From Caulobacter sp. NIBR1757 (GTDB lineage: Bacteria; Pseudomonadota; Alphaproteobacteria; Caulobacterales; Caulobacteraceae): a stretch of 64,000 bases of DNA. This document shows, piece after piece, positions 1-7,982 of this stretch; the stretch's first letter is position 1, and each line of letters begins with the position of its first letter. The position numbers and the translations under genes were made by a program. The notes under the pieces are model-generated. The model worked only from the letters and a program-made list of their open reading frames with translations. It did not search any database and was not told the origin of the DNA. The stretch covers positions 1,821,501 through 1,885,500 of the forward strand of contig NZ_CP115463.1 in the NCBI RefSeq assembly GCF_027912495.1. The letters run 5' to 3'.

Positions 1-17
1 GGCCGGGAGACGCCTGC

Positions 18-968
18 ATGAGTTCCGATACCCTCGATCGCGGCCTGGTGCTCGACGCCGTGCGCGTCACCGAGGCCGCCGCCATCGCCTCCTGGGCCCT
101 GGTCGGCCGCGGCGACGAGATGGCCGCCGACCAGGCCGCCGTCGACGCCATGCGCAACGCCCTCAACGATCTCCAGATCGAAGGCGTCATCGTCATCGGC
201 GAGGGCGAGCGGGACGAGGCCCCGATGCTCTACATCGGCGAGACGGTCGGCAAGGGCGGTCCCCGCGTCGACATCGCCCTCGACCCCCTCGAAGGCACCA
301 GCCTGACCGCCAAGGCCCAGGCCAACGCCCTGGCCGTCATGGCCTGGGCCCCGGCCGGGACCCTGCTCAACGCCCCCGACACCTACATGGACAAGATCGC
401 CTGCGGGCCGGGCTATCCGGCCGGCATCCTCGATCTGGACCGCAGCCCGGCCGACAACGTCCTGGCCCTGGCGGCGGCCAAGGGCACGACCGCCGACCAG
501 ATCACGGTCTGCGTCCTCGACCGCCCGCGCCACGCCGAGATCATCGCCAGCCTGCGCTCGGTCGGGGCCCGGGTTTCTCTGATCCCCGACGGCGACGTGG
601 CCGGGGTGATCAACACCGCCGACCCGGAAACCGGCATCGACCTCTACATCGGCGCCGGTGGAGCTCCAGAGGGCGTGCTGGCCTGCGCCGCCCTCAAATG
701 CGTCGGCGGCCAGTTCCAGGGCCGGCTTCTGTTCCGCAACGCCGACGAACGGGCCCGGGCGGCGCGCCTCGGCATAACCGATCTCGACCGCAAGTACGAC
801 CTGGACGAGATCGTCCGGGCCGACGCCATCTTCGTGGCCACCGGCGTCACCAAGGGCGCGCTGCTCGACGGCGTCACCTACCGCAACGGCTTCGTCCACA
901 CCCATTCCCTGGTGATGAACAGCCACAGCCACACCGTGCGCGAAGTGCGGATGAAGCGGGCTCTGTAA
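18..968 (+). CDS. glpX: Class II fructose-1,6-bisphosphatase
   Basis: Hydrolyses fructose 1,6-bisphosphate to fructose 6-phosphate in gluconeogenesis, in the cytoplasm. The 316-residue protein has the metal-binding motif GEGERDEAP (residues 61-69) and the DPLEGTS motif (89-95) that define the GlpX family, and its length is close to family norms. The ATG at 18 gives a full N-terminus; only 17 bases precede it, so upstream genes and the promoter lie outside the window. Its TAA stop shares one base with the recJ ATG, so the two are probably translationally coupled. Confidence 0.95.
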   Translation: MSSDTLDRGLVLDAVRVTEAAAIASWALVGRGDEMAADQAAVDAMRNALNDLQIEGVIVIGEGERDEAPMLYIGETVGKGGPRVDIALDPLEGTSLTAKAQANALAVMAWAPAGTLLNAPDTYMDKIACGPGYPAGILDLDRSPADNVLALAAAKGTTADQITVCVLDRPRHAEIIASLRSVGARVSLIPDGDVAGVINTADPETGIDLYIGAGGAPEGVLACAALKCVGGQFQGRLLFRNADERARAARLGITDLDRKYDLDEIVRADAIFVATGVTKGALLDGVTYRNGFVHTHSLVMNSHSHTVREVRMKRAL

Positions 969-2773
969 TGGCGGATGGGGCCGGCCCGCTCGATTTCCTC
1001 GGCGTCCGCAAGTCGCTGACCGGCCGCGTCTGGCGCCGCCGCGCCGCCGATGAGGGGATCACCCGCGAGCTGCAGCTGCGCCACGGCCTCAGCGAGCCCC
1101 TGGCCCGCGCCCTGGCCTCGCGCGGCATCGACGCGGACGGGGGAGGGGACTTCCTCAATCCGACGCTCAAGTCGCTGTTCCCCGACCCCTCGTCCTTCGC
1201 CGACATGGACCGCGCCGCCGGGATTCTCGTCGACGCCGCCGTCAGCGGCCGGGCCGTCACCGTCTTCGCCGACTACGATGTCGACGGAGCCTCCAGCGCC
1301 GCCCAGCTGGTCCGCTGGTTCCGGGCCATGGGCCGCGACCTGCCGGTCTATGTCCCCGACCGCATCCTCGAGGGCTACGGCCCCAGCCCCGCCGCCTTCC
1401 GCAAGATCAAGGACAGCGGCGCCGACCTGGTCATCACCGTCGACTGCGGCGCCGCCGCCCACGACGCCCTGCACGAGGCCGCCCGTATCGGCCTCGACGT
1501 CGTGGTCATCGACCACCACCTGATGCGCGGCGAGCCGCCGCCCGCCGCCGCCCTGGTCAATCCGAATCGTCCCGACGACACCTCCGGCCAGGGCCATCTC
1601 GCCGCCGCCGGCGTCGTCTTCGTCCTGCTCGCCGCCCTCAACCGCGAGGCCCGCAGGCGCGGCCTGTTCGAGGACCGCCCCGCCCCCAATGTGATGGACT
1701 GGCTGGATCTCGCCGCCATGGGCGCCTTCTGCGACGTCACCTCCCTGACCGGCTTCAACCGCGCCCTGGCGGCCCAGGGCCTGAAGGTCATGTCCGGCTG
1801 GCGCAACATCGGCCTGAAGGCCCTGCTCGACGTCGCCAAGAGCCAGGGGCCCGCCACGGCCTTCCACGCCGGCTTCATCCTGGGCCCCCGCATCAACGCC
1901 GGCGGCCGAATCGGTCGTGCAGACCTCGGGGCCCGCCTGCTCAGCACCGAGGACCCGGAAGAGGCCGCCGCCCTGGCCCAGGAACTCGACGCCCTCAACG
2001 CCTCCCGAAAGGAGGTCGAGAAGACCGTCATCGACGAGGCCGTCGCCTCGATCGAGAAGCAGAGCAACTTCGACCCGGACGCCCCGGTCATCGTCGCCGC
2101 CGGCGACGGCTGGCACCCGGGGGTGGTCGGCATCGCCGCCGGCCGCCTGCGCGAGCGCTATCGCAAGCCGGTGATCGTCATCGGCATCGACCGCCACGCC
2201 GACATCGGCAAGGGCTCGGGCCGTTCGCAGCCCGGCGTCAACCTTGGCCGCGCCGTGCAGTCCGCCTTCGACGAGGGCCTGCTGCTGGCGGGCGGCGGCC
2301 ATGCCATGGCGGCCGGCCTAACCGTTCGTCCCGCCGCGATTCCCGAGCTGCGCGCCTACCTTTGCGAACAGCTGGCGGGCGAGATGATCGACGCCGCCGC
2401 CCAGGACGCCGTCGAGATCGACGCCCTGATCGCCCCCGGCGGCGCCACCCGCGCTCTGTGGACCGACTTCCAGCGCCTCGCCCCCTACGGCCCCGGCAAT
2501 CCCGAGCCGCTGTTCGCCATTCCCGACGCCCGAATCGAGCGGCCGATCGCCATGCGCGGCGGCCATGTGCGGGTCACCCTGGTCGATTCGTCCGGCCAGC
2601 GGCTGAAGGCCGTCGCCTGGCGGGCCGGCGAGACCGAAATGGGCCAGCGGCTGCTGGCCGGCGGCGGCGGGCTGCACCTGGCCGGCAAGCTGAAACCCGA
2701 CGATTGGCAGGGCCGCGAGGACGTCGAACTGGAGATCGAGGACGCCGCCGACCCGCGAATGGCGGTCGGCTGA
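968..2773 (+). CDS. recJ: Single-stranded-DNA-specific 5'-3' exonuclease RecJ
   Basis: Processive 5'-3' single-strand DNA exonuclease acting in recombination, mismatch and base-excision repair. The DHH phosphoesterase motifs are clear: ADYDVDG near residue 102, VITVDCG near residue 155 and VIDHH near residue 182; a DHHA1 domain (ending in GGGHAMAAG) and a C-terminal OB-like domain follow. The ATG at 968 overlaps the glpX stop and yields a 601-residue protein, normal for RecJ. An open frame extends upstream to 698, but that part is glpX read out of frame, so the internal ATG is preferred. Confidence 0.95.
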   Translation: MADGAGPLDFLGVRKSLTGRVWRRRAADEGITRELQLRHGLSEPLARALASRGIDADGGGDFLNPTLKSLFPDPSSFADMDRAAGILVDAAVSGRAVTVFADYDVDGASSAAQLVRWFRAMGRDLPVYVPDRILEGYGPSPAAFRKIKDSGADLVITVDCGAAAHDALHEAARIGLDVVVIDHHLMRGEPPPAAALVNPNRPDDTSGQGHLAAAGVVFVLLAALNREARRRGLFEDRPAPNVMDWLDLAAMGAFCDVTSLTGFNRALAAQGLKVMSGWRNIGLKALLDVAKSQGPATAFHAGFILGPRINAGGRIGRADLGARLLSTEDPEEAAALAQELDALNASRKEVEKTVIDEAVASIEKQSNFDPDAPVIVAAGDGWHPGVVGIAAGRLRERYRKPVIVIGIDRHADIGKGSGRSQPGVNLGRAVQSAFDEGLLLAGGGHAMAAGLTVRPAAIPELRAYLCEQLAGEMIDAAAQDAVEIDALIAPGGATRALWTDFQRLAPYGPGNPEPLFAIPDARIERPIAMRGGHVRVTLVDSSGQRLKAVAWRAGETEMGQRLLAGGGGLHLAGKLKPDDWQGREDVELEIEDAADPRMAVG

Positions 2774-2838
2774 CTTTTCTCTTCCGGGCGGGGTTGCGCA
2801 CCCCGGAAGGGTTGGCTATATCGCCGCTTCCTCGCCGC

Positions 2839-2913
2839 GCGCCCTTCGTCTATCGGTTAGGACCCCAGATTTTCAATCTGGTAAGAGGGGTTCGACTCCC
2901 CTAGGGCGTGCCA
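2839..2913 (+). tRNA. tRNA-Glu (TTC anticodon)
   Basis: A 75-nt cloverleaf can be folded by eye. The acceptor stem pairs 2839-2845 with 2903-2909 (one terminal G-U), the anticodon stem is CCAGA/TCTGG with loop TTTTCAA, the T arm is GAGGGG TTCGACT CCCCT-like, and CCA is encoded at 2911-2913. The anticodon TTC reads Glu codons GAA/GAG. It lies alone 65 bp downstream of recJ. Confidence 0.95.
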
Positions 2914-3020
2914 CGAGGCCTTTCCCGCAGATTGAGTCCATTACCCCATACGGGTGCGACCGACTGTCGCGAATAAGTAGTCTTACGTACTCTAGCCGAC
3001 ATTCTGTGATTGACGGCTCA

Positions 3021-3073
3021 CCTCACAGGAGAACATTGTTATTCCTGAGGCGCTTACCGACCTGTTTGCGGTA
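3021..3073 (+). promoter_or_regulatory. Structured 5' leader of the cold-shock gene
   Basis: Two stem-loops precede the cold-shock coding region. The first pairs CAGGA (3026-3030) with TCCTG (3043-3047), extended by CCT/AGG with a bulge; it would mask a purine-rich Shine-Dalgarno-like AGGAG. The second pairs TACCG (3055-3059) with CGGTA (3069-3073), ending 14 nt before the start codon. The gap from the tRNA to the gene is about 174 nt. Cold-shock mRNAs often have long structured leaders acting as temperature-responsive elements; that role here is inference. Confidence 0.4.
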
Positions 3074-3087
3074 GGTGGGGGAGAGTG

Positions 3088-3675
3088 ATGTCGAGTTTGG
3101 ATGTGCATATCGAGGACCCGCACGAAGATGCGGTGAGGATCAGCGGCCGGATCAAGTGGTTTGATCTGGGCAAGGGCTACGGCTTCATCGTGCCCGATGA
3201 CCCGGACATCACAGATCTCCGCGACGTGCTCCTGCACGTGACGTCGCTGCGCAATCTGGGCCGTGATTCGGTCCTTGAGGGATCGACCATCGTCTGCGAC
3301 GCGGTCAAGCGGCCCAAGGGCTGGCAGGTGACCGACATCGTCGAGCTGGACGAGACCGCCGCCCCGCCGGCCGCCGACCGTCCGCGCCGCGTCGAGGAGC
3401 CGCGCCGCGACGGCCGCCTGGGCGCCAAGGAATCACGCCAGCGCGCCACTCTGGTCGTCGCCGACGGCCCGATGGAGCGCTGCAGCGTCAAATGGTTCAA
3501 CCGCACCAAGGGCTACGGTTTCGTGGTGCGCGACAACGAGCCGGGCGATATCTTCGTCCATATCGAGACCCTGCGCCGCAGCGGCCTCGATGACCTGCAG
3601 CCCGGGGAAGCGGTCATGGTTCGCTTCGCCGAAGGGCCCAAGGGTCTGGTCGTGGCGCAGATCGAGGCCTCCTGA
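3088..3675 (+). CDS. Cold-shock protein with two cold-shock domains
   Basis: Predicted RNA/ssDNA chaperone. Of its 195 residues, two five-stranded cold-shock domains occupy roughly 18-85 and 129-195, each with the RNP1-type motif (KGYGFIV near 29-35; KGYGFVV in the second) after a KWF strand. The linker is basic and proline-rich. Tandem-CSD proteins of this size are typical of Caulobacter and relatives (CspC/CspD type), where some are stationary-phase rather than cold induced. The ATG at 3088 follows a strong GGGGGAGAG ribosome site; an in-frame GTG immediately before it (3085) is less likely. Confidence 0.9.
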   Translation: MSSLDVHIEDPHEDAVRISGRIKWFDLGKGYGFIVPDDPDITDLRDVLLHVTSLRNLGRDSVLEGSTIVCDAVKRPKGWQVTDIVELDETAAPPAADRPRRVEEPRRDGRLGAKESRQRATLVVADGPMERCSVKWFNRTKGYGFVVRDNEPGDIFVHIETLRRSGLDDLQPGEAVMVRFAEGPKGLVVAQIEAS

Positions 3676-3700
3676 GCCTCGAGAGGTTCGGAGTACTTGG

Positions 3701-4192
3701 TTGACCCCAGCGTATCGCATCGGCCGCGCCCTGTTGCTGGCGGCGGCCCTGAGTTGTTCCGGTCTCGCCGCCTGCAAGGGCGAGCAGGCCAAGCCGGAGA
3801 CCCTGATCTCGGCCCTCGAGCCGCTGACCGTCACCACGGCCAGCGGCCCGGTAAAGTTCCAGGTCGAGATCGCCGACGACGAGACCGAACGCCAGAACGG
3901 CCTGATGTGGCGCGAGAGCCTGGCTCCCGACCGCGGCATGCTGTTCGACTTCAAGGAAGAGGCCCAGCGCTCCTTCTGGATGAAGAACACCCTGATCCCG
4001 CTCGACATCCTCTACATCGCCGCCGACGGCACGGTCGTCTCGATCGCCCAGCTGACCACGCCCAAGTCCGAAGCCCCGATCCCCTCGCATGGCGCGGCCC
4101 TCGGCGTGCTGGAGATCGCCGGCGGCCGGGCCGGCGAACTGGGCATCAAGCCGGGCGACAAGGTTTCCCACCGGATCTTCAAGGGTGAGTGA
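3701..4192 (+). CDS. DUF192 family lipoprotein
   Basis: Exported protein of unknown function. Starting at the TTG at 3701, which follows a GAGG/GGAG purine stretch, the product has a lipoprotein signal peptide ending in the lipobox LAAC with the lipidated Cys at residue 25. A complete DUF192 domain follows (about residues 45-160), including the RGMLFDF and FWMKNTLIPLDILYI core. An open frame extends upstream to 3590 but overlaps the cold-shock gene and would lose the signal peptide. The last bases overlap the thioesterase gene by 8 nt, suggesting translational coupling. Confidence 0.85.
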   Translation: MTPAYRIGRALLLAAALSCSGLAACKGEQAKPETLISALEPLTVTTASGPVKFQVEIADDETERQNGLMWRESLAPDRGMLFDFKEEAQRSFWMKNTLIPLDILYIAADGTVVSIAQLTTPKSEAPIPSHGAALGVLEIAGGRAGELGIKPGDKVSHRIFKGE

Positions 4193-4610
4193 CGAGACCC
4201 CCACGCCGCCCGAGGGCTTCGAGCCCTCCGCCCGCGGCCCCTACACCACCCACAACGGCCCGATGTTCCATCTGAACCGGGCCGACGGGACCTATGAGCA
4301 CGCCTTCTTCGTCCTGCCCCGCCACTGCAACGGCATGGGCTTCGCCCACGGCGGCATGATCGCCACCTTCATGGACGGCGTGCTAGCCAGGGCCGTGCAT
4401 GGGGCCACCGGCGGCCACGCGGCGGTGACGGTTCACCTGTCGCTCGACTACCTCAGCGCCGGCCGCCGGGGCGAGTGGCTGTTCGGCGAGGGGCGGGTCA
4501 CCCGCGAAACGAGGGACCTGGTCTTCGTCGAGGGCCGCATCCATGCGTCAGGCCGAGACGTCGCCCGCGCCACGGCCATCTTCAAGCCCTTGCGCCGGAA
4601 GATGCCCTGA
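4185..4610 (+). CDS. PaaI-type hotdog thioesterase
   Basis: Predicted acyl-CoA thioesterase of the PaaI/YdiI hotdog superfamily, cytoplasmic, 141 residues. The family signature [16 protein letters not shown] has the HGG at residues 55-57 on the central helix, and beta strands [10 protein letters not shown] and [17 protein letters not shown] follow. The GTG at 4185 overlaps the end of the DUF192 gene. An open frame reaches back to 4089 but overlaps the preceding gene heavily, so the GTG is preferred. The substrate cannot be inferred. Confidence 0.85.
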   Translation: MSDETPTPPEGFEPSARGPYTTHNGPMFHLNRADGTYEHAFFVLPRHCNGMGFAHGGMIATFMDGVLARAVHGATGGHAAVTVHLSLDYLSAGRRGEWLFGEGRVTRETRDLVFVEGRIHASGRDVARATAIFKPLRRKMP

Positions 4611-4661
4611 ACCCTTTCATCGGACGGCGCAAAGTGGCAAACACCGCCGTTCCGGTGATGA

Positions 4662-4738
4662 CGGGGCGTAGCGCAGCCTGGTAGCGCATCTGCTTTGGGA
4701 GCAGAGGGTCGCAGGTTCAAATCCTGCCGCCCCGACCA
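4662..4738 (+). tRNA. tRNA-Pro (TGG anticodon)
   Basis: A 77-nt cloverleaf. The acceptor stem pairs CGGGGCG (4662-4668) with CGCCCCG (4728-4734); the anticodon stem TCTGC/GCAGA encloses loop TTTGGGA with anticodon TGG, and the T loop is GTTCAAAT. The discriminator is A and CCA is encoded at 4736-4738. It would read Pro codons, chiefly CCA. Confidence 0.95.
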
Positions 4739-4811
4739 TCACGGGACCGGGTCTGCCACCGGCCAAGCCGCCATGGCGTGGGCAGGTGCCGGGCTGACCT
4801 TGGGGGGTGAT

Positions 4812-5399
4812 TTGAAAGCGTTCTTGGTTTCGTCACTGATCGCGGCCCTGCTCGCCGGTCAGGCGTCGGCGGCTCGGCCGGAAACGCCGCCGCCGGCCAG
4901 CGCGGCGCCGGACTTCGACATCGATCGATTGTTGGCGCACCCCGAGAACGCCGATCCCGATTTGTACGCCGTCACCGTGCAAGCGCTCTGGGAACGTGGT
5001 GACCGGGCCCAAGCGTTCTTCTGGTACACGGTGTTCGTCACCCGAGCGGGTGTCATGCTCGGCATCCTCAGCGAAACCCGCGAGGAGGGCGATGAGGAAG
5101 AATACGAAATTCCTCTCGGTCTCCGACTGTCCGGCTTCGAGGCGCTGCAATGGGCGTTGAGCGACCAGGACATGGCCAGGACCGTCGTGCAGCGCGCTCT
5201 TGACTACGAGGCCCGGCTTCCCCCGCCGCCTTATTTCCCTGGCGAGCTCTGGTCGGCTCACGCGGGCACGGTCAGGGCCGATATGCAGAAAGCGATGGCC
5301 CAGTTTCCGGACGACGTGGAGGCCTACCGGCGCAGGACCGGTCGGTACATCGGGCCGTGGAAGGACGCGGGCAAACCCTTGGACGAGGCGTGGCGCTGA
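4812..5399 (+). CDS. Secreted hypothetical protein
   Basis: Family not recognised. Starting at the TTG at 4812, behind a run of six Gs that can serve as ribosome site, the 195-residue product has a classic signal peptide (MKAFLVSSLIAALLAGQASA, cleavage expected after ASA). A Pro/Ala-rich linker and an acidic, helical domain with many Trp and Tyr residues follow. An ATG at 4773 is an alternative that would lengthen the N-terminus. Frames starting further upstream run into tRNA-Pro and are discounted. It stands alone between two tRNA genes. Confidence 0.6.
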   Translation: MKAFLVSSLIAALLAGQASAARPETPPPASAAPDFDIDRLLAHPENADPDLYAVTVQALWERGDRAQAFFWYTVFVTRAGVMLGILSETREEGDEEEYEIPLGLRLSGFEALQWALSDQDMARTVVQRALDYEARLPPPPYFPGELWSAHAGTVRADMQKAMAQFPDDVEAYRRRTGRYIGPWKDAGKPLDEAWR

Positions 5400-5532
5400 T
5401 CCGCCGGCGCTGCTGGACGGCTCGGGGCGGGCAAGCTATTGGACGCGCTTCCAGGTGATCCTGGCGGGGAGTCGGTGCTTGTTGGCGTCCTGCGACCCCA
5501 TCACCCTGGGAAGAGATCTTCAAGGACCCGCC

Positions 5533-5838
5533 ATGCTCGCTCGCATCTTCCGCCCCGCCAAGACCGCCATGCAGTCGGGCCGCGCCAAGACCAACGACTG
5601 GGTGCTGGAATTCGAATCGGCCGCCGCCAAGCGCAACGACCCGCTGACCGGCTGGACCCAGAGCGTTGACATGAACGGCCAGATTCGCCTGACCTTCGAG
5701 ACCCGCGACGAGGCCGTCGCCTACGCCCAGAAGCACGGCATCGCCTTCCAGGTCATCGAACCGAAGGAACCCCGGAAGATCATCAAGGCCTACGCCGACA
5801 ACTTCGCCACCAACCGCAGAGCGCCCTGGACGCACTAG
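5533..5838 (+). CDS. NDUFS4-like complex I accessory subunit
   Basis: A 101-residue protein matching the ETC complex I subunit (NDUFS4, 18-kDa) family that alphaproteobacteria share with mitochondria. It is expected on the peripheral arm of NADH:ubiquinone oxidoreductase. Recognisable features are the N-terminal RIFRPAKTAMQSGRAKT, the conserved DPLTGWTQSVD segment (around residue 36), LTFETRDEAVAYAQKHG and the C-terminal YADNFATNRRAPWTH. The ATG at 5533 gives the standard length; the open frame back to 5200 overlaps the preceding gene. It is separated from the nuo operon, as is usual in this clade. Confidence 0.9.
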   Translation: MLARIFRPAKTAMQSGRAKTNDWVLEFESAAAKRNDPLTGWTQSVDMNGQIRLTFETRDEAVAYAQKHGIAFQVIEPKEPRKIIKAYADNFATNRRAPWTH

Positions 5839-5860
5839 CTGTGGTATCCAGCGCCCTTGA

Positions 5861-5937
5861 GACTCCATAGCTCAGCTGGATAGAGCATCCGCCTTCTAAG
5901 CGGACGGTCGTAGGTTCGAATCCTACTGGAGTCGCCA
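5861..5937 (+). tRNA. tRNA-Arg (TCT anticodon)
   Basis: A 77-nt cloverleaf. The acceptor stem pairs GACTCCA (5861-5867) with TGGAGTC (5927-5933); the anticodon stem TCCGC/GCGGA holds loop CTTCTAA with anticodon TCT, and the T loop is GTTCGAAT. The discriminator is G and CCA lies at 5935-5937. It decodes the rare Arg codons AGA/AGG. Its 3' end is two bases from the stop codon of the convergent metC gene. Confidence 0.95.
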
Positions 5938-5939
5938 CC

Positions 5940-7094
5940 TCAACTGGCCGCGTCCATCGCGGCGAACCCCGCCGCCAGGTCGGCAATCAAGTCACTCGCC
6001 TGCTCCAGCCCGATGTGCAGCCGGAACAGCGGCCCGGCCATCTCCGTCACGAAGGTCCGCGAGGTCAGTTGCGGATCACACCGGATGGCCAGGCTCTCGA
6101 AACCACCCCAGCTGAAGCCGAGGCCGAAGATCTTCAGGGCGTCGAGGAGGGCGTGTTCGGCGTCGAGCGGGCAGGGGTTCAAGACAAGGCCGAACAGGCC
6201 GCTGGCGCCGCTGTAGTCGCGGTCCCAGATGGCGTGTCCAGGCGCGCCGGGCAGGGCGGGGTGCAGCACCTGCTTCACCTGCGGCTGGGCGCTCAGCCAG
6301 CCGGCCACGGCGCGGGCGGTCTCGTCGTGGCGGGCCAGGCGGGTGGGCAGGGTGCGCAGGCCCCGCAGCATGTCGTAGGCGGCGTCGCCGGTGACCGCCC
6401 AGCCGAAGTCGTGGACGCCGGCCTCCAACTGCGCCGCCAGCTTGCGGTCGTTGGTGGCGGCGCTGCCCATGAAGATGTCGCTGTGGCCGCAGACGTACTT
6501 GGTCAGGGCCTGGACCGAGATATCGACGCCATGGGCCAGCGGCTTGAAGTAGAGGCCGGCCGCCCAGGTGTTGTCCATCAGGGTCAGCACGCCCCTGGCC
6601 TTCGCGGCGGCGGCGATGGCCGGCACGTCCTGCATCTCGAAGGTCAGGCTGCTGGGCGATTCCAGCAGGATCAGCCGGGTGTCGTCCTTGACCAGGGCCA
6701 TCAGGGCGTCGGGCGAAAGGCGGGCGTCGTAGATCTCGACCCGCACCCCGAACCGGCTGAGCACCCGCTGGCAGAAGACCCGCGTCGGCTTGTAGGCGCC
6801 CTCGGTGACCAGGATGGCATCGCCGGCTTTCAGCACGGCCGTAAGGGCCCCGGAGAGGGCCGCCAGGCCGCTGGGATAGAGGTGGACGCTGCTCGCGCCC
6901 TCCAGTTCGCCTAAGCCCTCGCGCAGCGCCTCCTGGGCTGCCAGGCCCGCGCGGCCGTAGCCGAGGTCTTCCTCGTAGAGGGCGCGGCTGTTGGGCAGCA
7001 GCACGGTCGAGCCCCGCTGGATCGCGGGTCCGACAGTACGGGCGCGCGGCGCGACCTCGCGGCCGGCGTGGATCAGGCGGGTCTTCTCGTCCAT
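5940..7094 (-). CDS. metC: Cystathionine beta-lyase
   Basis: PLP-dependent Cys/Met metabolism enzyme, 384 residues, predicted to split cystathionine into homocysteine, pyruvate and ammonia in methionine synthesis. The PLP-binding lysine is in the QALTKYVCGHSD segment near residue 196, preceded by the MDNTWAAGLYFKPL motif; DNTWAAG favours beta-lyase over gamma-synthase. The ATG at 7094 (MDEKTRLIHAG) is the canonical family start and lies 31 bp downstream of the sulfurtransferase stop, so the two are co-transcribed. Longer open frames to 7187 overlap that gene and are rejected. Confidence 0.9.
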   Translation of the reverse strand: MDEKTRLIHAGREVAPRARTVGPAIQRGSTVLLPNSRALYEEDLGYGRAGLAAQEALREGLGELEGASSVHLYPSGLAALSGALTAVLKAGDAILVTEGAYKPTRVFCQRVLSRFGVRVEIYDARLSPDALMALVKDDTRLILLESPSSLTFEMQDVPAIAAAAKARGVLTLMDNTWAAGLYFKPLAHGVDISVQALTKYVCGHSDIFMGSAATNDRKLAAQLEAGVHDFGWAVTGDAAYDMLRGLRTLPTRLARHDETARAVAGWLSAQPQVKQVLHPALPGAPGHAIWDRDYSGASGLFGLVLNPCPLDAEHALLDALKIFGLGFSWGGFESLAIRCDPQLTSRTFVTEMAGPLFRLHIGLEQASDLIADLAAGFAAMDAAS

Positions 7095-7125
7095 CGGCGC
7101 AGTTACGGCCGCAGCCGCCTGGGGA

Positions 7126-7971
7126 TCAAGCGCCGGTGACGACCTCGGTATCACCGGGCCGACCCCATTCGGCCCAGCTGCCGTCATAGACGGGCGTGCG
7201 GTCCCGTCCGAGGCGGGCCAGCGCCACGGCCAGCAGCGAGGCGGTGATGCCCGAGCCGCAGGTGGTGATGATCGGCCGTGACAGATCCACCCCGGCCGCC
7301 TCGAACACGGCCTTGAGTTGCTCGGCGGACTTCAGGGCCCCATCGGGCGCGATGACGCTGGAGGAGGGCACGTTGAGGGCGCCGGGCATATGGCCGCTGC
7401 GCAGGCCCGGGCGCGGCTCGGGCGCTTCGCCCTTGAAGCGGGCGGCCGGGCGGGCATCGACCAGCTGGTCCTTGCCGCTCGACAGGGCGCGGCGCACCTG
7501 GGCCCGATCGCGGACCAGGTCGTTGCTGTAGCGGGGAGTGAAGTGGCGCTCGCGCGGTGGCGGCACGCCGTCCTCGACGGGGCGGCCCTCGGCGATCCAC
7601 TTGGGCAGGCCGCCGTCCAGCACCACGACGTCCTCATGCCCCATGGCCCGGAAGGTCCACCAGACGCGCGGGGCCGAGAACAGGCCCTGGCTGTCGTAGA
7701 TCACCAGCCGGGCGCCGTCGCCGATGCCGAGCTTGCGCATGCGTGAGGCGAACTTGACCGCCGAGGGCAGCATGTGGGGCAGGTCGCTGGTTTCATCGAC
7801 GATCTCGTCGATATCGAAGAACAGGGCCTCGGGGATATGCACCAAGGCATACTCGGCCTTTGGATCGCGCGGGTCGCCGGGCAGGAACCAGCTGGCGTCG
7901 ATGATGCGGACGTCGGGCGCGTTCAGGTGCTCGGCCAGCCAGGCGGTCGAAACGAGCGGGTCCTGGGCCAT
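7126..7971 (-). CDS. sseA: 3-mercaptopyruvate sulfurtransferase
   Basis: Tandem-rhodanese enzyme (281 residues) transferring sulfur from 3-mercaptopyruvate to thiol or cyanide acceptors. The N-terminal inactive rhodanese domain has the DASWFLPGDPRDPKAEY motif, and the C-terminal domain carries the catalytic loop CGSGITAS near residue 236; CGSG is diagnostic of mercaptopyruvate specificity rather than thiosulfate rhodanese. The ATG at 7971 is chosen because MAQDPLVSTAWL is the usual start and the upstream extension overlaps the cysteine synthase gene. It is the middle gene of a three-gene sulfur operon. Confidence 0.92.
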   Translation of the reverse strand: MAQDPLVSTAWLAEHLNAPDVRIIDASWFLPGDPRDPKAEYALVHIPEALFFDIDEIVDETSDLPHMLPSAVKFASRMRKLGIGDGARLVIYDSQGLFSAPRVWWTFRAMGHEDVVVLDGGLPKWIAEGRPVEDGVPPPRERHFTPRYSNDLVRDRAQVRRALSSGKDQLVDARPAARFKGEAPEPRPGLRSGHMPGALNVPSSSVIAPDGALKSAEQLKAVFEAAGVDLSRPIITTCGSGITASLLAVALARLGRDRTPVYDGSWAEWGRPGDTEVVTGA

Positions 7972-7982
7972 GCGTAGATCCT

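Noticed and set aside
3036-3074. A 12-codon leader ORF as an annotated gene
   Set aside because: It has a plausible ribosome site, but the TTG start and very short length are too weak; it is reported only as part of the leader finding.
4695-4811. N-terminal extension of the secreted protein into tRNA-Pro
   Set aside because: The first codons lie inside the tRNA gene, and the TTG at 4812 gives a proper signal peptide with a ribosome site.
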